This document shows, in pieces, positions 40,041 through 48,662 of a DNA stretch of 64,000 nt; the stretch's first letter is position 1, and each line of letters begins with the position of its first letter. The DNA is taken from positions 300,804-364,803 of the forward strand of contig NZ_PNFD01000004.1 in NCBI RefSeq assembly GCF_003254645.1. The letters are read 5' to 3'. Both the position numbers and the translations under genes were made by a program. Under the pieces are notes generated by a model. That model saw only the letters and a list, made by a program, of their open reading frames with translations. It ran no database searches and was not told where the DNA came from. The DNA is from Microbacterium suaedae. Lineage in GTDB: Bacteria > Actinomycetota > Actinomycetes > Actinomycetales > Microbacteriaceae.

Positions 40041-40802
40041 ATGCCCACCGACGCACCCGTCTGGCCCGACGAATTGTTCGCCGATCTCGATCGAACGGGA
40101 CCGATCCCGCTGTACTTCCAGATCTCGAGCCGCCTCGAGAACGCGATCCGCTCCGGCGCCATCCCCGCCGGTGCCCGGCTCGACAACGAGATCTCGATCG
40201 GCCAGCGCCTCGGACTGTCCCGCCCGACCGTACGGCGGGCGATCCAGGAGGTCGTCGACAAAGGGCTGCTCGTCCGTCGACGCGGGATCGGAACGCAGGT
40301 CGTGCAGGGCCAGGTGACGCGTGAGGTCGAGCTGACGAGCCTCTACGAGGACCTCAAGGGATCCTCTCTCGAACCGGGCACGCGCGTGCTTGCGCGCGAG
40401 ATCGTCGCGGCGCCCGAACCCGTGGCCGAGAAGCTGAGCATCCCGACAGGCACCGAGGTGCTCCGGTTGCGCCGCCTGCGCACGACCGACGGCACGCCAA
40501 TGGCCGTGCTCGAGAACTACCTCCCCGACGAGTTCGCCGACGTCTCCGAAGAGCAGCTCGAGGCCGACGGCCTCTACGCGATGCTCCGCGCCCGCGGCGT
40601 GACCATCCGGGTCGCCAAACAGCACATCGGTGCGCGCCGCGCCCACGACGACGAGCCGAGCCTGCTCGACGTCGATGCGGGCAGCCCCCTGCTCACGATG
40701 GAGCGCATCGCATACGACGCCGCGGGGCGCGCGATCGAGTACGGGCGGCACGTGTACCGCCCGGACATGTACAGCTTCGAGACGACCCTCGTCGCGAAGT
40801 AG
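40041..40802 (+). CDS. iolR: GntR/HutC family regulator of the iol locus
   Basis: A 253-residue regulator. The N-terminal winged helix is IPLYFQISSRLENAIRSGAI and GQRLGLSRPTVRRAIQEVVD. From residue ~95 comes the UTRA effector domain (PTGTEVLRLRRLRTTDGTPM, then RVAKQHIGARRA and EYGRHVYRPDMYSFE). AGGAGGAG lies just before ATG 40041. Divergent orientation to iolC makes it the likely inositol-responsive repressor. It is convergent with gapB, 12 bases away. Confidence 0.92.
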   Translation: MPTDAPVWPDELFADLDRTGPIPLYFQISSRLENAIRSGAIPAGARLDNEISIGQRLGLSRPTVRRAIQEVVDKGLLVRRRGIGTQVVQGQVTREVELTSLYEDLKGSSLEPGTRVLAREIVAAPEPVAEKLSIPTGTEVLRLRRLRTTDGTPMAVLENYLPDEFADVSEEQLEADGLYAMLRARGVTIRVAKQHIGARRAHDDEPSLLDVDAGSPLLTMERIAYDAAGRAIEYGRHVYRPDMYSFETTLVAK

Positions 40803-40814
40803 CCGTCGCCGGAA

Positions 40815-42311
40815 CTACGCCGTCGCGAGCTCCTCCTTGATGGCCGCCTCGACCGGAACCGGCTCGCGGTGCGGCAGGATCACCGGGTGCACGCCCGCCA
40901 TGCGCTCCAGCACGCGCAGCACCTGGCAGGAGTACCCGTACTCGTTGTCGTACCAGACGTACAGCACGACGTTCTCGTCGCCCTCCGCGAGCGTCGCGAG
41001 CCCATCGACGACCCCGGCGCGATTCGTACCGACGAAGTCGCTCGAGACCGCCTCCGCCGACTCGCTGTAGTCGATCTGCTGCCGTAGGGGCGAGGTGAGC
41101 GCCGTCTGCCGAAGGAAGGCGTTGATCTCGTCCTTCGCCGTCGTCCTTCCGAGCTCGAGATTGAGGATCGCGAGGGACACGTTCGGCGTCGGAACGCGAA
41201 TCGCGCTGCCCGTCAGCCGCCCCTTCAGCTGCGGAAGGGCCTTCGCGACGGCCTTCGCCGCCCCCGTCTCCGTGATGACCATGTTGAGCGAGGCCGCCCG
41301 TCCACGACGGGCACCCTTGTGGAAGTTGTCGATGAGGTTCTGGTCGTTCGTGAACGAGTGCACCGTCTCGACGTGCCCGCGCCGAACGCCGTAGGCGTCG
41401 TCGAGCGCCGCGAGAACCGGCGTGATCGCGTTTGTCGTGCACGAGGCGGCCGAGATCACCTCGTCGTCGGATGAGATGTCGTCGCTGTTGACGCCGAAGA
41501 CGATGTTCTTGATGTCGCCCTTGCCGGGCGCCGTGAGCAGCACACGATTCACGCCGTTCGCACGCAGGTGCTGCGACAGTCCCTCCTCGTCTCGCCAGCG
41601 CCCCGTGTTGTCGACGACGATCGCGTCGTCGATGCCGTAGGCCGTGTAATCGACTCCGGCGGGATCCTCCGCGTAGATCACCTGGATGAGGGTTCCGTTG
41701 GCGAGGATCGTGTTCGCCTCCTCATCGATCTCGATCGTGCCCGCGAAGGGGCCGTGCACCGAGTCGCGCCGCAGCAGCGCCGCGCGCTTTCGCAGATCGT
41801 CCTCGGATCCGCGGCGCACGACGATCGCGCGCAGACGCAGGCCGTCGCCCGATCCCTGGTGCGCGATGAGCAGGCGCGCGACCAGCCTGCCGATCCGGCC
41901 GAATCCGTAGAGCACGACGTCGGTCGGAGTGCTGCGGTCGGCGACGATGACCTCGGCCAGCTCGGACTGCAGGAAGGCCTCGAGCTCGCGTCCTCCGTAA
42001 GAGACACCGACCTTGTCGAACTCGGTGACCAGGCGGGCGACGTCGATCGACGCCGGACCGGGCGCGATCCGCTCGAGGGCCTCGAGCACCGCCATCGTCT
42101 TCACGGGGCTGAGAACCTGGTCGCCGACCTTCCGCGTGAAGCGGTGCGCGCGCAGGATCTCGATCGGCGAGCGATTGATGAGGCGCCGGCCGAGAATCGA
42201 GGGCACGATGCCGTGGCGCCGGTACAGACGGCCGATGAGCGGGATCATCCGTTCGGCGAGTTCCTCCCGTTCGGCCCATTCGACTCGGCTGGCTTCGTAG
42301 AGCGTGCTCAC
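40815..42311 (-). CDS. gapB: Glyceraldehyde-3-phosphate dehydrogenase, GapB-type
   Basis: A 498-residue GAPDH, about 150 residues longer than standard enzymes. Residues ~1-125 are an extra helical domain (RLINRSPIEILRAHRFTRK); the NAD(P) fold starts at VLYGFGRIGRLVARLL. The catalytic Cys is in SAASCTTNAITPV, the His in VHSFTNDQN, and YDNEYGYSCQVLR closes the fold. Length and extension match Corynebacterium GapB, which favours gluconeogenesis and NADP. The GTG at 42311 has AAAGGAG upstream. Single gene. Confidence 0.93.
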   Translation of the reverse strand: MSTLYEASRVEWAEREELAERMIPLIGRLYRRHGIVPSILGRRLINRSPIEILRAHRFTRKVGDQVLSPVKTMAVLEALERIAPGPASIDVARLVTEFDKVGVSYGGRELEAFLQSELAEVIVADRSTPTDVVLYGFGRIGRLVARLLIAHQGSGDGLRLRAIVVRRGSEDDLRKRAALLRRDSVHGPFAGTIEIDEEANTILANGTLIQVIYAEDPAGVDYTAYGIDDAIVVDNTGRWRDEEGLSQHLRANGVNRVLLTAPGKGDIKNIVFGVNSDDISSDDEVISAASCTTNAITPVLAALDDAYGVRRGHVETVHSFTNDQNLIDNFHKGARRGRAASLNMVITETGAAKAVAKALPQLKGRLTGSAIRVPTPNVSLAILNLELGRTTAKDEINAFLRQTALTSPLRQQIDYSESAEAVSSDFVGTNRAGVVDGLATLAEGDENVVLYVWYDNEYGYSCQVLRVLERMAGVHPVILPHREPVPVEAAIKEELATA

Positions 42312-42560
42312 GCGGCGTGACTCCTTTGTTCCGGCGGACAGTGCTCGCCGCCCGGTGGCTTGTGGCCCTTCGAGACTACGCAGAGGTATTCACGTTCTGC
42401 GCACGGATTCCTCCGCAAGAAATGCGAATCTTCCGCTTTCCGAAACCGACCGACCGGCGGTGTCCCCTGCCGCTGGAGCACAGGGGGTGTCGGTAGGCTG
42501 TCGATGAGACCGCCCGATCGGGCGGGCGACCACGATGCTTCTCGCACCGAAGGGGGCGCT

Positions 42561-43991
42561 ATGCGCGACAGCTCGACCGATGACGGGCTCCACGCCACGA
42601 TCCATCCTGACGGATCCGCCGTCCTCGTCGTCGACGAGACGCCGCGCGATATCTCCACGACGCACGCGGAAGACGCCCGCCGGGAGATCGTGCGGCTCAC
42701 GGCCGAGATCGCCCGACAGCTCGACGCCCCCATCCGCGTGATCGTCACAGAGCCCGACGGGCGCTGGCCGCTCGTCGTCGACGGCAATGAGCGGGTCGAG
42801 TACGCGTCACCCGACGCCCCGCGACCGGCGGCACCCGCCGGCCTGCGACCGGTCGCCGATGAGAGCCTGACGCGTCCGCAGTCATCGGCCGACGCTTCCA
42901 CGCGCCCCGTGACGATCATCGACTCCGCTCCCGCGGCGAGCGCGACGCCCGCGGCGAGCGCGCCTGCCGCGCACGCCCCGAGCCACCCCGCCGCCGAGGC
43001 GCAGCCCGCCGCGGGCCAGGTCTCGGCGCACGAGTTCGAGAACCGCCGCGCGCAGCGCGAGACCTTCCTCACGAGCGACCGCGACGAAGACCGGCGCGAA
43101 GATCCGGCGACGCGCGGCTTCCGCGGCACGATGACCCGCATGGGGATCCGTATGGCGCCCGGCGCCGAAGAGCGGGCGGAGCGCGCCGACGAGATGGCCG
43201 TCGCGCAGCACTGGCCCGGTCCCCGCACGATCGCGGTCGTGAATGGCAAGGGCGGATCGGGAAAGACTCCCACCACGATCCTCATCGGCGCGGCGTTCGC
43301 CCGCTTCGGCGGTGCGGGCGTGCTCGCCTGGGACAACAACCAGACGCGCGGCACGCTCGGGTGGCGAACCGAGCAGGGTCCGCACGACGGCACCCTGCAC
43401 GACATGCTCGAAGCGTCGGAGCACCTGCTCTCGAACAATGCGCAGGCGGCCGATGTCGCGAGCTTCGTGCACCACCAGCGCCAGGATCGCTTCGATGTGC
43501 TGCGGTCCCAGCCGATCGCCCTCGCGTCCGAGCAGCGCGTCAGCGCCGATGACGTCGACCGCATCCACGCGATCGCCGCCCGGTACTACCGGCTCATCGT
43601 CATGGACTCAGGCAACGACGAGTCGGATCCGCTGTGGCAGCGCATGATCGACCGCACGGATCAGCTCGTCGTCGCGACGACGACGCGCGACGAGCACGCC
43701 GAGGCTGGCGCGCTCCTCCTGGATGCCCTCGCCGACCGCGACGAGCACTCCGCGAAGCTGGCGGCCAACGCCGTCACCGTCGTGAGCCAGGCCGATCAGA
43801 AGGCGCCGGCCGCCGAGGTGCGCCGCGTCGTCGACGGCTACCGCCGGCTCACGCGAGACGTCGTCCAGGTTCCGTTCGACCCCGCGATGATCGACGGCCA
43901 CCTGCACTTCGGCGCGCTGCGCCCCGCGACGCAGCGCGCGTGGCTCGCGGCCTCGGCCGCCGTCGCCCGCGGCTTCGCCGGATCGGACTAG
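42561..43991 (+). CDS. ParA/MinD-like ATPase with long disordered N-region
   Basis: A 476-residue protein. Residues ~1-95 are a small alpha/beta domain (AVLVVDETPRDISTTHAEDA). Residues ~95-150 are an Ala/Pro/Ser linker. From ~225 comes a SIMIBI ATPase with deviant Walker A VNGKGGSGKTPTTI, switch region LAWDNNQTRGTLGW and VMDSGNDESDP. It would bind a membrane or DNA partner in an ATP-dependent way. No parB or min partner is adjacent, so it is an orphan. ATG 42561 follows GGGGGCG; TAGGCT at 42494 is a possible -10. Confidence 0.85.
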   Translation: MRDSSTDDGLHATIHPDGSAVLVVDETPRDISTTHAEDARREIVRLTAEIARQLDAPIRVIVTEPDGRWPLVVDGNERVEYASPDAPRPAAPAGLRPVADESLTRPQSSADASTRPVTIIDSAPAASATPAASAPAAHAPSHPAAEAQPAAGQVSAHEFENRRAQRETFLTSDRDEDRREDPATRGFRGTMTRMGIRMAPGAEERAERADEMAVAQHWPGPRTIAVVNGKGGSGKTPTTILIGAAFARFGGAGVLAWDNNQTRGTLGWRTEQGPHDGTLHDMLEASEHLLSNNAQAADVASFVHHQRQDRFDVLRSQPIALASEQRVSADDVDRIHAIAARYYRLIVMDSGNDESDPLWQRMIDRTDQLVVATTTRDEHAEAGALLLDALADRDEHSAKLAANAVTVVSQADQKAPAAEVRRVVDGYRRLTRDVVQVPFDPAMIDGHLHFGALRPATQRAWLAASAAVARGFAGSD

Positions 43992-44016
43992 CTCCCCCGC
44001 CCCAACTCGGCATTTC

Positions 44017-44056
44017 TGGCACGTCCCTGCACGGATTCCCGTACGGAGATGTGCCA
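44017..44056. terminator. Imperfect palindrome between convergent genes
   Basis: TGGCAC at 44017 and GTGCCA at 44051 bound a 40-base imperfect palindrome with several internal paired blocks (ACGG/CCGT). It lies between the ATPase and helicase stops and likely acts as a bidirectional terminator. Confidence 0.6.
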
Positions 44057-44077
44057 GCAATGAAGGGCTTTCGGAGG

Positions 44078-46588
44078 CTATAGCCGCACGACCTCCGTCA
44101 CGTGCAGGACCGCCTCGCCCTCCTCGGCTGAGGCATCGAGGTCGACTTCGGCGCGGATCCGCCAGTCGTGATCGCCCGCCGGGTCGTCGATCGTCTGCTC
44201 GACCCGCCAGACGTGCGAATCCGATTCGTCGATGCGGCAGAGCTGCGGCGCGCGCGCCGCGGATCCCGTGAGCATGTCGTCGTGCGCGTCGAAGTATCGA
44301 TCGAGCGCGGCCGGCCAATCGACATCGGGATCGAGAGCCGCGAGCTCGTCGTCGCGCTCGAGAGCCGCGAGCTGCACGCGACGGAACATCGCGTTGCGCA
44401 CGAGCACAGTGAACGCACGGCGATTCTGCACGACCGAGGGCGGTGAGGGCGGCACCACGGGCCCGTCGTCAGGATCCGCATCCAGGCCCGCCATGAGCGT
44501 CTCCCACTCATCGACGAGGCTCGAATCGACCTGCCGAACCATCTCACCGAGCCATTCGACGATGTCGTCGAGCTCCTCCGTCTGCGCCTCCGGTGGCACG
44601 GTCTGGCGGATCGTCCGATACGCGTCCGAGAGGTACCGCAGCACGAGCCCCTCGCTGCGCCCGAGCTGATACCACTGCACGAAATCGGCGAAGCTCATCG
44701 CCCGCTCGTACATATCGCGCACGACGCTCTTCGGCGAGAGCTGGAAATCGCGCACCCACGGCTGCGACGCTGCGAAAGTCTCGAACGCCTGCTGCAGCAG
44801 CTCATCGAGCGGCTTCGGATACGTGATCTCCTCGAGCAGCTCCATCCGCTCGTCGTACTCGATCCCCTCGCGCTTCATGGCGCCGACGGCCTCGCCGCGC
44901 GCCTTGAACTCCTGCTGCGAGAGGATCTGCCGCGGATCATCGAGGGTCGCCTCGATGACGCTGACGACGTCGAGCGCGTAGTGGCCCGTGCCGACGGATC
45001 CGGCGGCCTCGTCGGGATCCAGCAGTTCGAGCGCCGCGAGGGCGAAGGGCGACAAGGGCTGATTCAGCGCGAAGTTCGGCTGCAGGTCGAGGAAGAGCCG
45101 GATCTCGCCCGTGGGCGTCACCTCGACGAGCTCGGCCGCGCGCAACGTGCGGAAGATCGCGAGCGCGCGCCGCGCAAGGGCGTACTGATCACGCCGCGGC
45201 TGGTGGTTGTCGAAGACGAGCGAGCGCACATTGCCGAACACGTCGCCGCCGCGGGCGATGACGTTGATGAGCATGGCCGAGGTCATCTGCATCTGCGGCC
45301 CGAGCTGTTCGGGCTCGGCCTCGATGATCTTCTCGAAGGTCTGCTCGCTCCAGCTGACGAAGCCCTTGGGTGCCTGCTTCTTCTGCACCTTCTTGCGCTT
45401 CTTGGGGTCGTCGCCCGCCTTCTTCAGCGCCTGCTCGTTCTCGATCTCGTGCTCGGGCGCGAGAACGACGACGTTGCCGTACGGATCGAAGCCCGCCCGG
45501 CCCGCACGGCCGGCGATCTGGTGGAACTCGCGCGCGCCGAGGCGGCGCATGCGCTGACCGTCGTACTTCGACAGGGCGGTGACGAGCACGGTGCGGATCG
45601 GCACATTGATGCCGACCCCCAGAGTGTCGGTGCCGCAGATGACCCGCAGCAGGCCGCGCTGCGCGAGTGTCTCGACAAGGCGCCGATACCGCGGCAGCAT
45701 GCCCGCGTGGTGCACACCGATGCCCGCCCGCACGAGTCGGGAGAGCGTCTTGCCGAAGTTCGTCGTGAAGCGGAATCCGCCCAGCGCCTCGGCAATCTCG
45801 TCACGCTGTGCCCGGGTCGTGACGTTGATGCTGCCGAGCGCCTGCGCGCGCTCCATCGCCGCTGCCTGGCTGAAGTGCACGATGTAGACCGGCACCTCCT
45901 GCTCGGTGAGCAGCTCCTCAACGACCTCGTGGGCGGGACGCTTCTCGTAGGAGAAGTGCAGCGGAACGGGACGCTCGGCGCCCGCGACTAGGACCGTCTC
46001 GCGGCCCGTGCGGCGCGACAGGTCGCGCTCGATCGCCGTCGTGTCGCCGAGCGTCGCCGACATGAGGAGGAACTGGGCGCGCGGCAGCAGCAGGAGCGGG
46101 ATCTGCCACGCCCACCCGCGCTGCGGATCCCCGTAGTAATGAAACTCGTCCATCACCACCTGGTTGACGTCCGCGTCCGGCCCCTCGCGGAGCGCGAGGT
46201 TTGCGAGGATCTCCGCCGTGCAGCACACGATGGGCGCGTCGGCGTTGACCGAGCTGTCCCCCGTCACCATCCCGACGTTCTCGGCTCCGAAGGTCTCGAC
46301 GAGCGCGAAGAACTTCTCGCTCACGAGCGCCTTGATCGGCGCGGTGTAGAACGTGCGCCCGCCACGTCCGACGGCGATCGCGTGCGCGGCGAGCGCCACG
46401 AGCGACTTGCCGGTGCCGGTCGGCGTCGCGAGGATCACGTTGTGCCCCTGCACGAGTTCCATGACGGCCTCGTCCTGCGCGGGGTACAGCTCGAGCCCCT
46501 TCTCGAGCGACCACTCGAGGAAGGCGTCGTACAGGGCGTCGGGGTCGTCGCCCGCAGCGCGGGAGGACTCGAGAAGGGAAGGCATCAC
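44078..46588 (-). CDS. Ski2-like DEAD/DEAH RNA helicase with DUF3516
   Basis: An 836-residue superfamily 2 helicase. Motif I ATPTGTGKS, motif II as DEFHYY (variant of DExH), motif III LMSATLGDT, motif VI HQIAGRAGRAG and CGTDTLGVGINVPIR between. A Lys-rich insert (KKAGDDPKKRKKVQKKQ) follows the helicase core. The C-terminal ~370 residues match the DUF3516-type region of actinobacterial homologues. It should unwind RNA or RNA-DNA hybrids, probably in RNA turnover or stress. Single gene. Confidence 0.94.
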   Translation of the reverse strand: MMPSLLESSRAAGDDPDALYDAFLEWSLEKGLELYPAQDEAVMELVQGHNVILATPTGTGKSLVALAAHAIAVGRGGRTFYTAPIKALVSEKFFALVETFGAENVGMVTGDSSVNADAPIVCCTAEILANLALREGPDADVNQVVMDEFHYYGDPQRGWAWQIPLLLLPRAQFLLMSATLGDTTAIERDLSRRTGRETVLVAGAERPVPLHFSYEKRPAHEVVEELLTEQEVPVYIVHFSQAAAMERAQALGSINVTTRAQRDEIAEALGGFRFTTNFGKTLSRLVRAGIGVHHAGMLPRYRRLVETLAQRGLLRVICGTDTLGVGINVPIRTVLVTALSKYDGQRMRRLGAREFHQIAGRAGRAGFDPYGNVVVLAPEHEIENEQALKKAGDDPKKRKKVQKKQAPKGFVSWSEQTFEKIIEAEPEQLGPQMQMTSAMLINVIARGGDVFGNVRSLVFDNHQPRRDQYALARRALAIFRTLRAAELVEVTPTGEIRLFLDLQPNFALNQPLSPFALAALELLDPDEAAGSVGTGHYALDVVSVIEATLDDPRQILSQQEFKARGEAVGAMKREGIEYDERMELLEEITYPKPLDELLQQAFETFAASQPWVRDFQLSPKSVVRDMYERAMSFADFVQWYQLGRSEGLVLRYLSDAYRTIRQTVPPEAQTEELDDIVEWLGEMVRQVDSSLVDEWETLMAGLDADPDDGPVVPPSPPSVVQNRRAFTVLVRNAMFRRVQLAALERDDELAALDPDVDWPAALDRYFDAHDDMLTGSAARAPQLCRIDESDSHVWRVEQTIDDPAGDHDWRIRAEVDLDASAEEGEAVLHVTEVVRL

Positions 46589-46626
46589 CCTCGAGTCTGC
46601 CGCATCGCTCTGTGCCGCCCTCCCAT

Positions 46627-46706
46627 CACAACGCAGTCAGGATCGCGGCCGCTTCCCGGTTTGGCCCGGTTTCCGGGCCGTCGAGTGCCAGATTGACTGC
46701 GTTGTG
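46627..46706. repeat. Dispersed intergenic palindrome, copy 3
   Basis: CACAACGCAGTCA (46627) and TGACTGCGTTGTG (to 46706) are 13-base perfect arms, with two further mismatched bases compared with copy 2. The interior holds its own hairpin GGCCCGG-TTT-CCGGGCC. It lies between the divergent helicase and yigZ genes. Confidence 0.9.
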
Positions 46707-46766
46707 TTGACGGGAGCGCTGCGCCCACGCGCGCACCCATCCGGGCTGCGTGCGCGTCGCACCCGG

Positions 46767-46850
46767 TGCACAACGACGCCAAATCTGCGCAGAGGTGGGG
46801 CGACACGCCGGAATCAAGGCTCGTGCGGGAAGAATTGGCGTCGTCGTGCA
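46767..46850. repeat. Diverged relative of the dispersed palindrome
   Basis: Arms TGCACAACGACGCCAAATC (46767-46785) and GAATTGGCGTCGTCGTGCA (46832-46850) pair at 17 of 19 positions, with 46 bases between. Size and the CACAACG beginning match the other copies, but the rest of the arm differs. It directly precedes yigZ. Confidence 0.75.
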
Positions 46851-46867
46851 GTCGGTAGCCTCGAGAG

Positions 46868-47512
46868 ATGTCCGACTACCCGGCGACGATCGCGGCCCGC
46901 GTCGACCACGAGATAGAGATCAAGCGCTCGCGGTTCATCTGCCATCTCGCACCCGTCGGATCCGTCGGGGACGCCGATGCCTTCATCGCACAGATCCGCA
47001 AGGAGTTCTGGGACGCCCGGCACAACTGCGTCGCGATGGTGACGGGCACGACCGGCGACCAGGCCCGCTCGTCCGACGACGGCGAGCCCTCCGGAACGGC
47101 GGGCGTACCGATGCTCGAGGTGCTGCGCCAGCGCGGCATGACCGACATCGTCGCCGTCGTGACGCGCTACTTCGGCGGCGTGAAGCTGGGCGCGGGCGGC
47201 CTCGTCCGCGCATACGGATCCGCGGTGTCGGAGACCCTCGACCGCGCACGGATCGTGCACCGCCGCGCACTGACCCGCGCCGAGATCGAGGTGCCGCACG
47301 CCGACGCGGGGCGCTACGACAACCTGCTGCGCGAGTGGGCGTCGCAGCACGACGCGGTATTCGGCGACGTCGCCTACGCCGAGGCGGCGAGCTTCGAGGT
47401 CTGGGCGCCCGCGGCCGAGCTAGAAGCCCTCGGATCCGACGTGGCCGCCTGGTCGTCGGGCGCGCTCTCCCCCGTCACGGGCGAGACGCGTGTCGTCGAC
47501 GTGCACGCGTGA
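46868..47512 (+). CDS. yigZ: YigZ/IMPACT family protein
   Basis: A 214-residue protein with the UPF0029/IMPACT signature [17 protein letters not shown] near residue 75, preceded by [13 protein letters not shown] and followed by [20 protein letters not shown]. The C-terminal part is the small DUF1949-type domain. Members are linked to ribosome-associated or translational control, with no firm enzymatic role in bacteria. Start ATG at 46868 fits family length. Monocistronic. Confidence 0.94.
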   Translation: MSDYPATIAARVDHEIEIKRSRFICHLAPVGSVGDADAFIAQIRKEFWDARHNCVAMVTGTTGDQARSSDDGEPSGTAGVPMLEVLRQRGMTDIVAVVTRYFGGVKLGAGGLVRAYGSAVSETLDRARIVHRRALTRAEIEVPHADAGRYDNLLREWASQHDAVFGDVAYAEAASFEVWAPAAELEALGSDVAAWSSGALSPVTGETRVVDVHA

Positions 47513-47557
47513 ACAGGAGTTCACCCCTGGCGTGAACATCCGCACACCCCCACAAAT

Positions 47558-47614
47558 CCACAAGTCTTCGCCGAGTCCGCAGACAATTGCCGCGGACTCG
47601 GCGAAGACTTGTGG
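47558..47614. repeat. Perfect 23-bp-arm palindrome
   Basis: Arms 47558-47580 (starting CCACAAGTCTTCGCC) and 47592-47614 are exact inverted repeats with an 11-base AT-containing loop. It lies between the convergent yigZ and hydrolase genes, ending three bases before the hydrolase stop. It may be a bidirectional terminator, although there is no U tract. Confidence 0.85.
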
Positions 47615-47616
47615 AC

Positions 47617-48408
47617 TCAGTCGGCCGCGAGGAAGTCGGCGCCCGCCGTGCGGAAGTCCCGGGATCCCGGCGCGTTGAAGTGGTGCCGTCCGGGGATCTC
47701 GACGAAGTGCCCGTTCGGCAATCCCGCCGCGACTTCGCGAGACTCCGCGAGGATCTTGTCTTCGGATCCGGTCGCGACGACGATCGGCTGCTGCGGGGGA
47801 TTGCCGAGATCGGGATCCTCGTCGCCGAAGCGCATCCCGCCCGCGAGGGCGATAAGCGCGCGCAGGTCGTTCGTGTCGACCCTCTCGGCGAGCGTGACGT
47901 AGTTGCGGGTCACGGGATCCGTGACCTCCTCGCCGTGGTCGACATACGCGCGTGCCTGTGCGATGTCGAGGCGCCCGAGGGGGCGCCCGTCGGGGATCCC
48001 GCCGAGCACGGCGCGCTCGACGCGCAGCGGCAGCTCGGAGGCGACGTGCCAGCCGACGCGGGCGCCGAGCGAGTAGCCGAGGTAGCGCACGGGGTCGATC
48101 ATGTAGGTATCGAGCACGTTCTCGATATCGGAGACGAGCGCCTCCATCGTGTAGTCGCTGGCCTCGTGCGGTTTTTCGCTCGCTCCATGACCGCGCTGAT
48201 CGACGCCGAGAACGCGGAATCCGCGCCGCAGCAGCTCGCGCACCCATCCCGTGTTCACCCAGTTGTCGCGGCAGCTCGACGCGAAACCGTGCACGCAGAT
48301 CACAACCGGTGCGTCTTCATCGCCCCACGTATAGGTCGCGAGGCGGTATCCCTCTCGCGACATCACGTACTGCGGATCGGGCATCTCGGGAATCAGCGGG
48401 ATCGACAT
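47617..48408 (-). CDS. Alpha/beta hydrolase
   Basis: A 263-residue soluble serine hydrolase. Oxyanion region VICVHGFASSC, GVDQRGHGASEKP, nucleophile elbow YLGYSLGARVG, acid in VATGSEDKIL and catalytic His in IPGRHHFNAPGS. Related to epoxide-hydrolase/lipase-like proteins; substrate unknown. ATG at 48408 is used; an ATG three codons upstream (48417) is equally possible. No co-transcribed partner: the next gene upstream is 52 bases away. Confidence 0.88.
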   Translation of the reverse strand: MSIPLIPEMPDPQYVMSREGYRLATYTWGDEDAPVVICVHGFASSCRDNWVNTGWVRELLRRGFRVLGVDQRGHGASEKPHEASDYTMEALVSDIENVLDTYMIDPVRYLGYSLGARVGWHVASELPLRVERAVLGGIPDGRPLGRLDIAQARAYVDHGEEVTDPVTRNYVTLAERVDTNDLRALIALAGGMRFGDEDPDLGNPPQQPIVVATGSEDKILAESREVAAGLPNGHFVEIPGRHHFNAPGSRDFRTAGADFLAAD

Positions 48409-48460
48409 GACGCCCATTCTGCCGTCCGGGAGCGGCCCGGGGGCCACTCCCGGACAGTGA

Positions 48461-48625
48461 TCAACGGCCGAACAGGCGAGAGAGGAACCCGCCGGAGCTG
48501 GCCTCGTTCTCGTGTCCGGGGCAGCGATCGGCGGCGCGGACGCCGCTCATGACCTGGTCGACGTGCTGGCCGCATCCGGCCCAGGTGGTCTTTCCGCAGC
48601 TACGGCAGGTGATGGCTCGACACAT
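48461..48625 (-). CDS. 54-residue Cys-rich zinc-ribbon-like protein
   Basis: A short gene ending the persulfide operon: start ATG 48625 with AGAAGGAGA upstream, stop at 48461. The protein begins MCRAITCRSCGKTTWAGCGQ and continues with HVDQVMSG and RCPGHE, giving Cys at positions 2, 7, 10, 18 and 35 plus His. This could bind Zn or carry persulfide. The C-terminus (SGGFLSRLFGR) is a short amphipathic tail. It lies 37 bases after the CsoR-type gene. It resembles small CxxC proteins found in Micrococcales; function unknown. Confidence 0.8.
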   Translation of the reverse strand: MCRAITCRSCGKTTWAGCGQHVDQVMSGVRAADRCPGHENEASSGGFLSRLFGR

Positions 48626-48662
48626 GGGGGAATCTCCTTCTGAGAGTTATCGGGGGGGTGGG

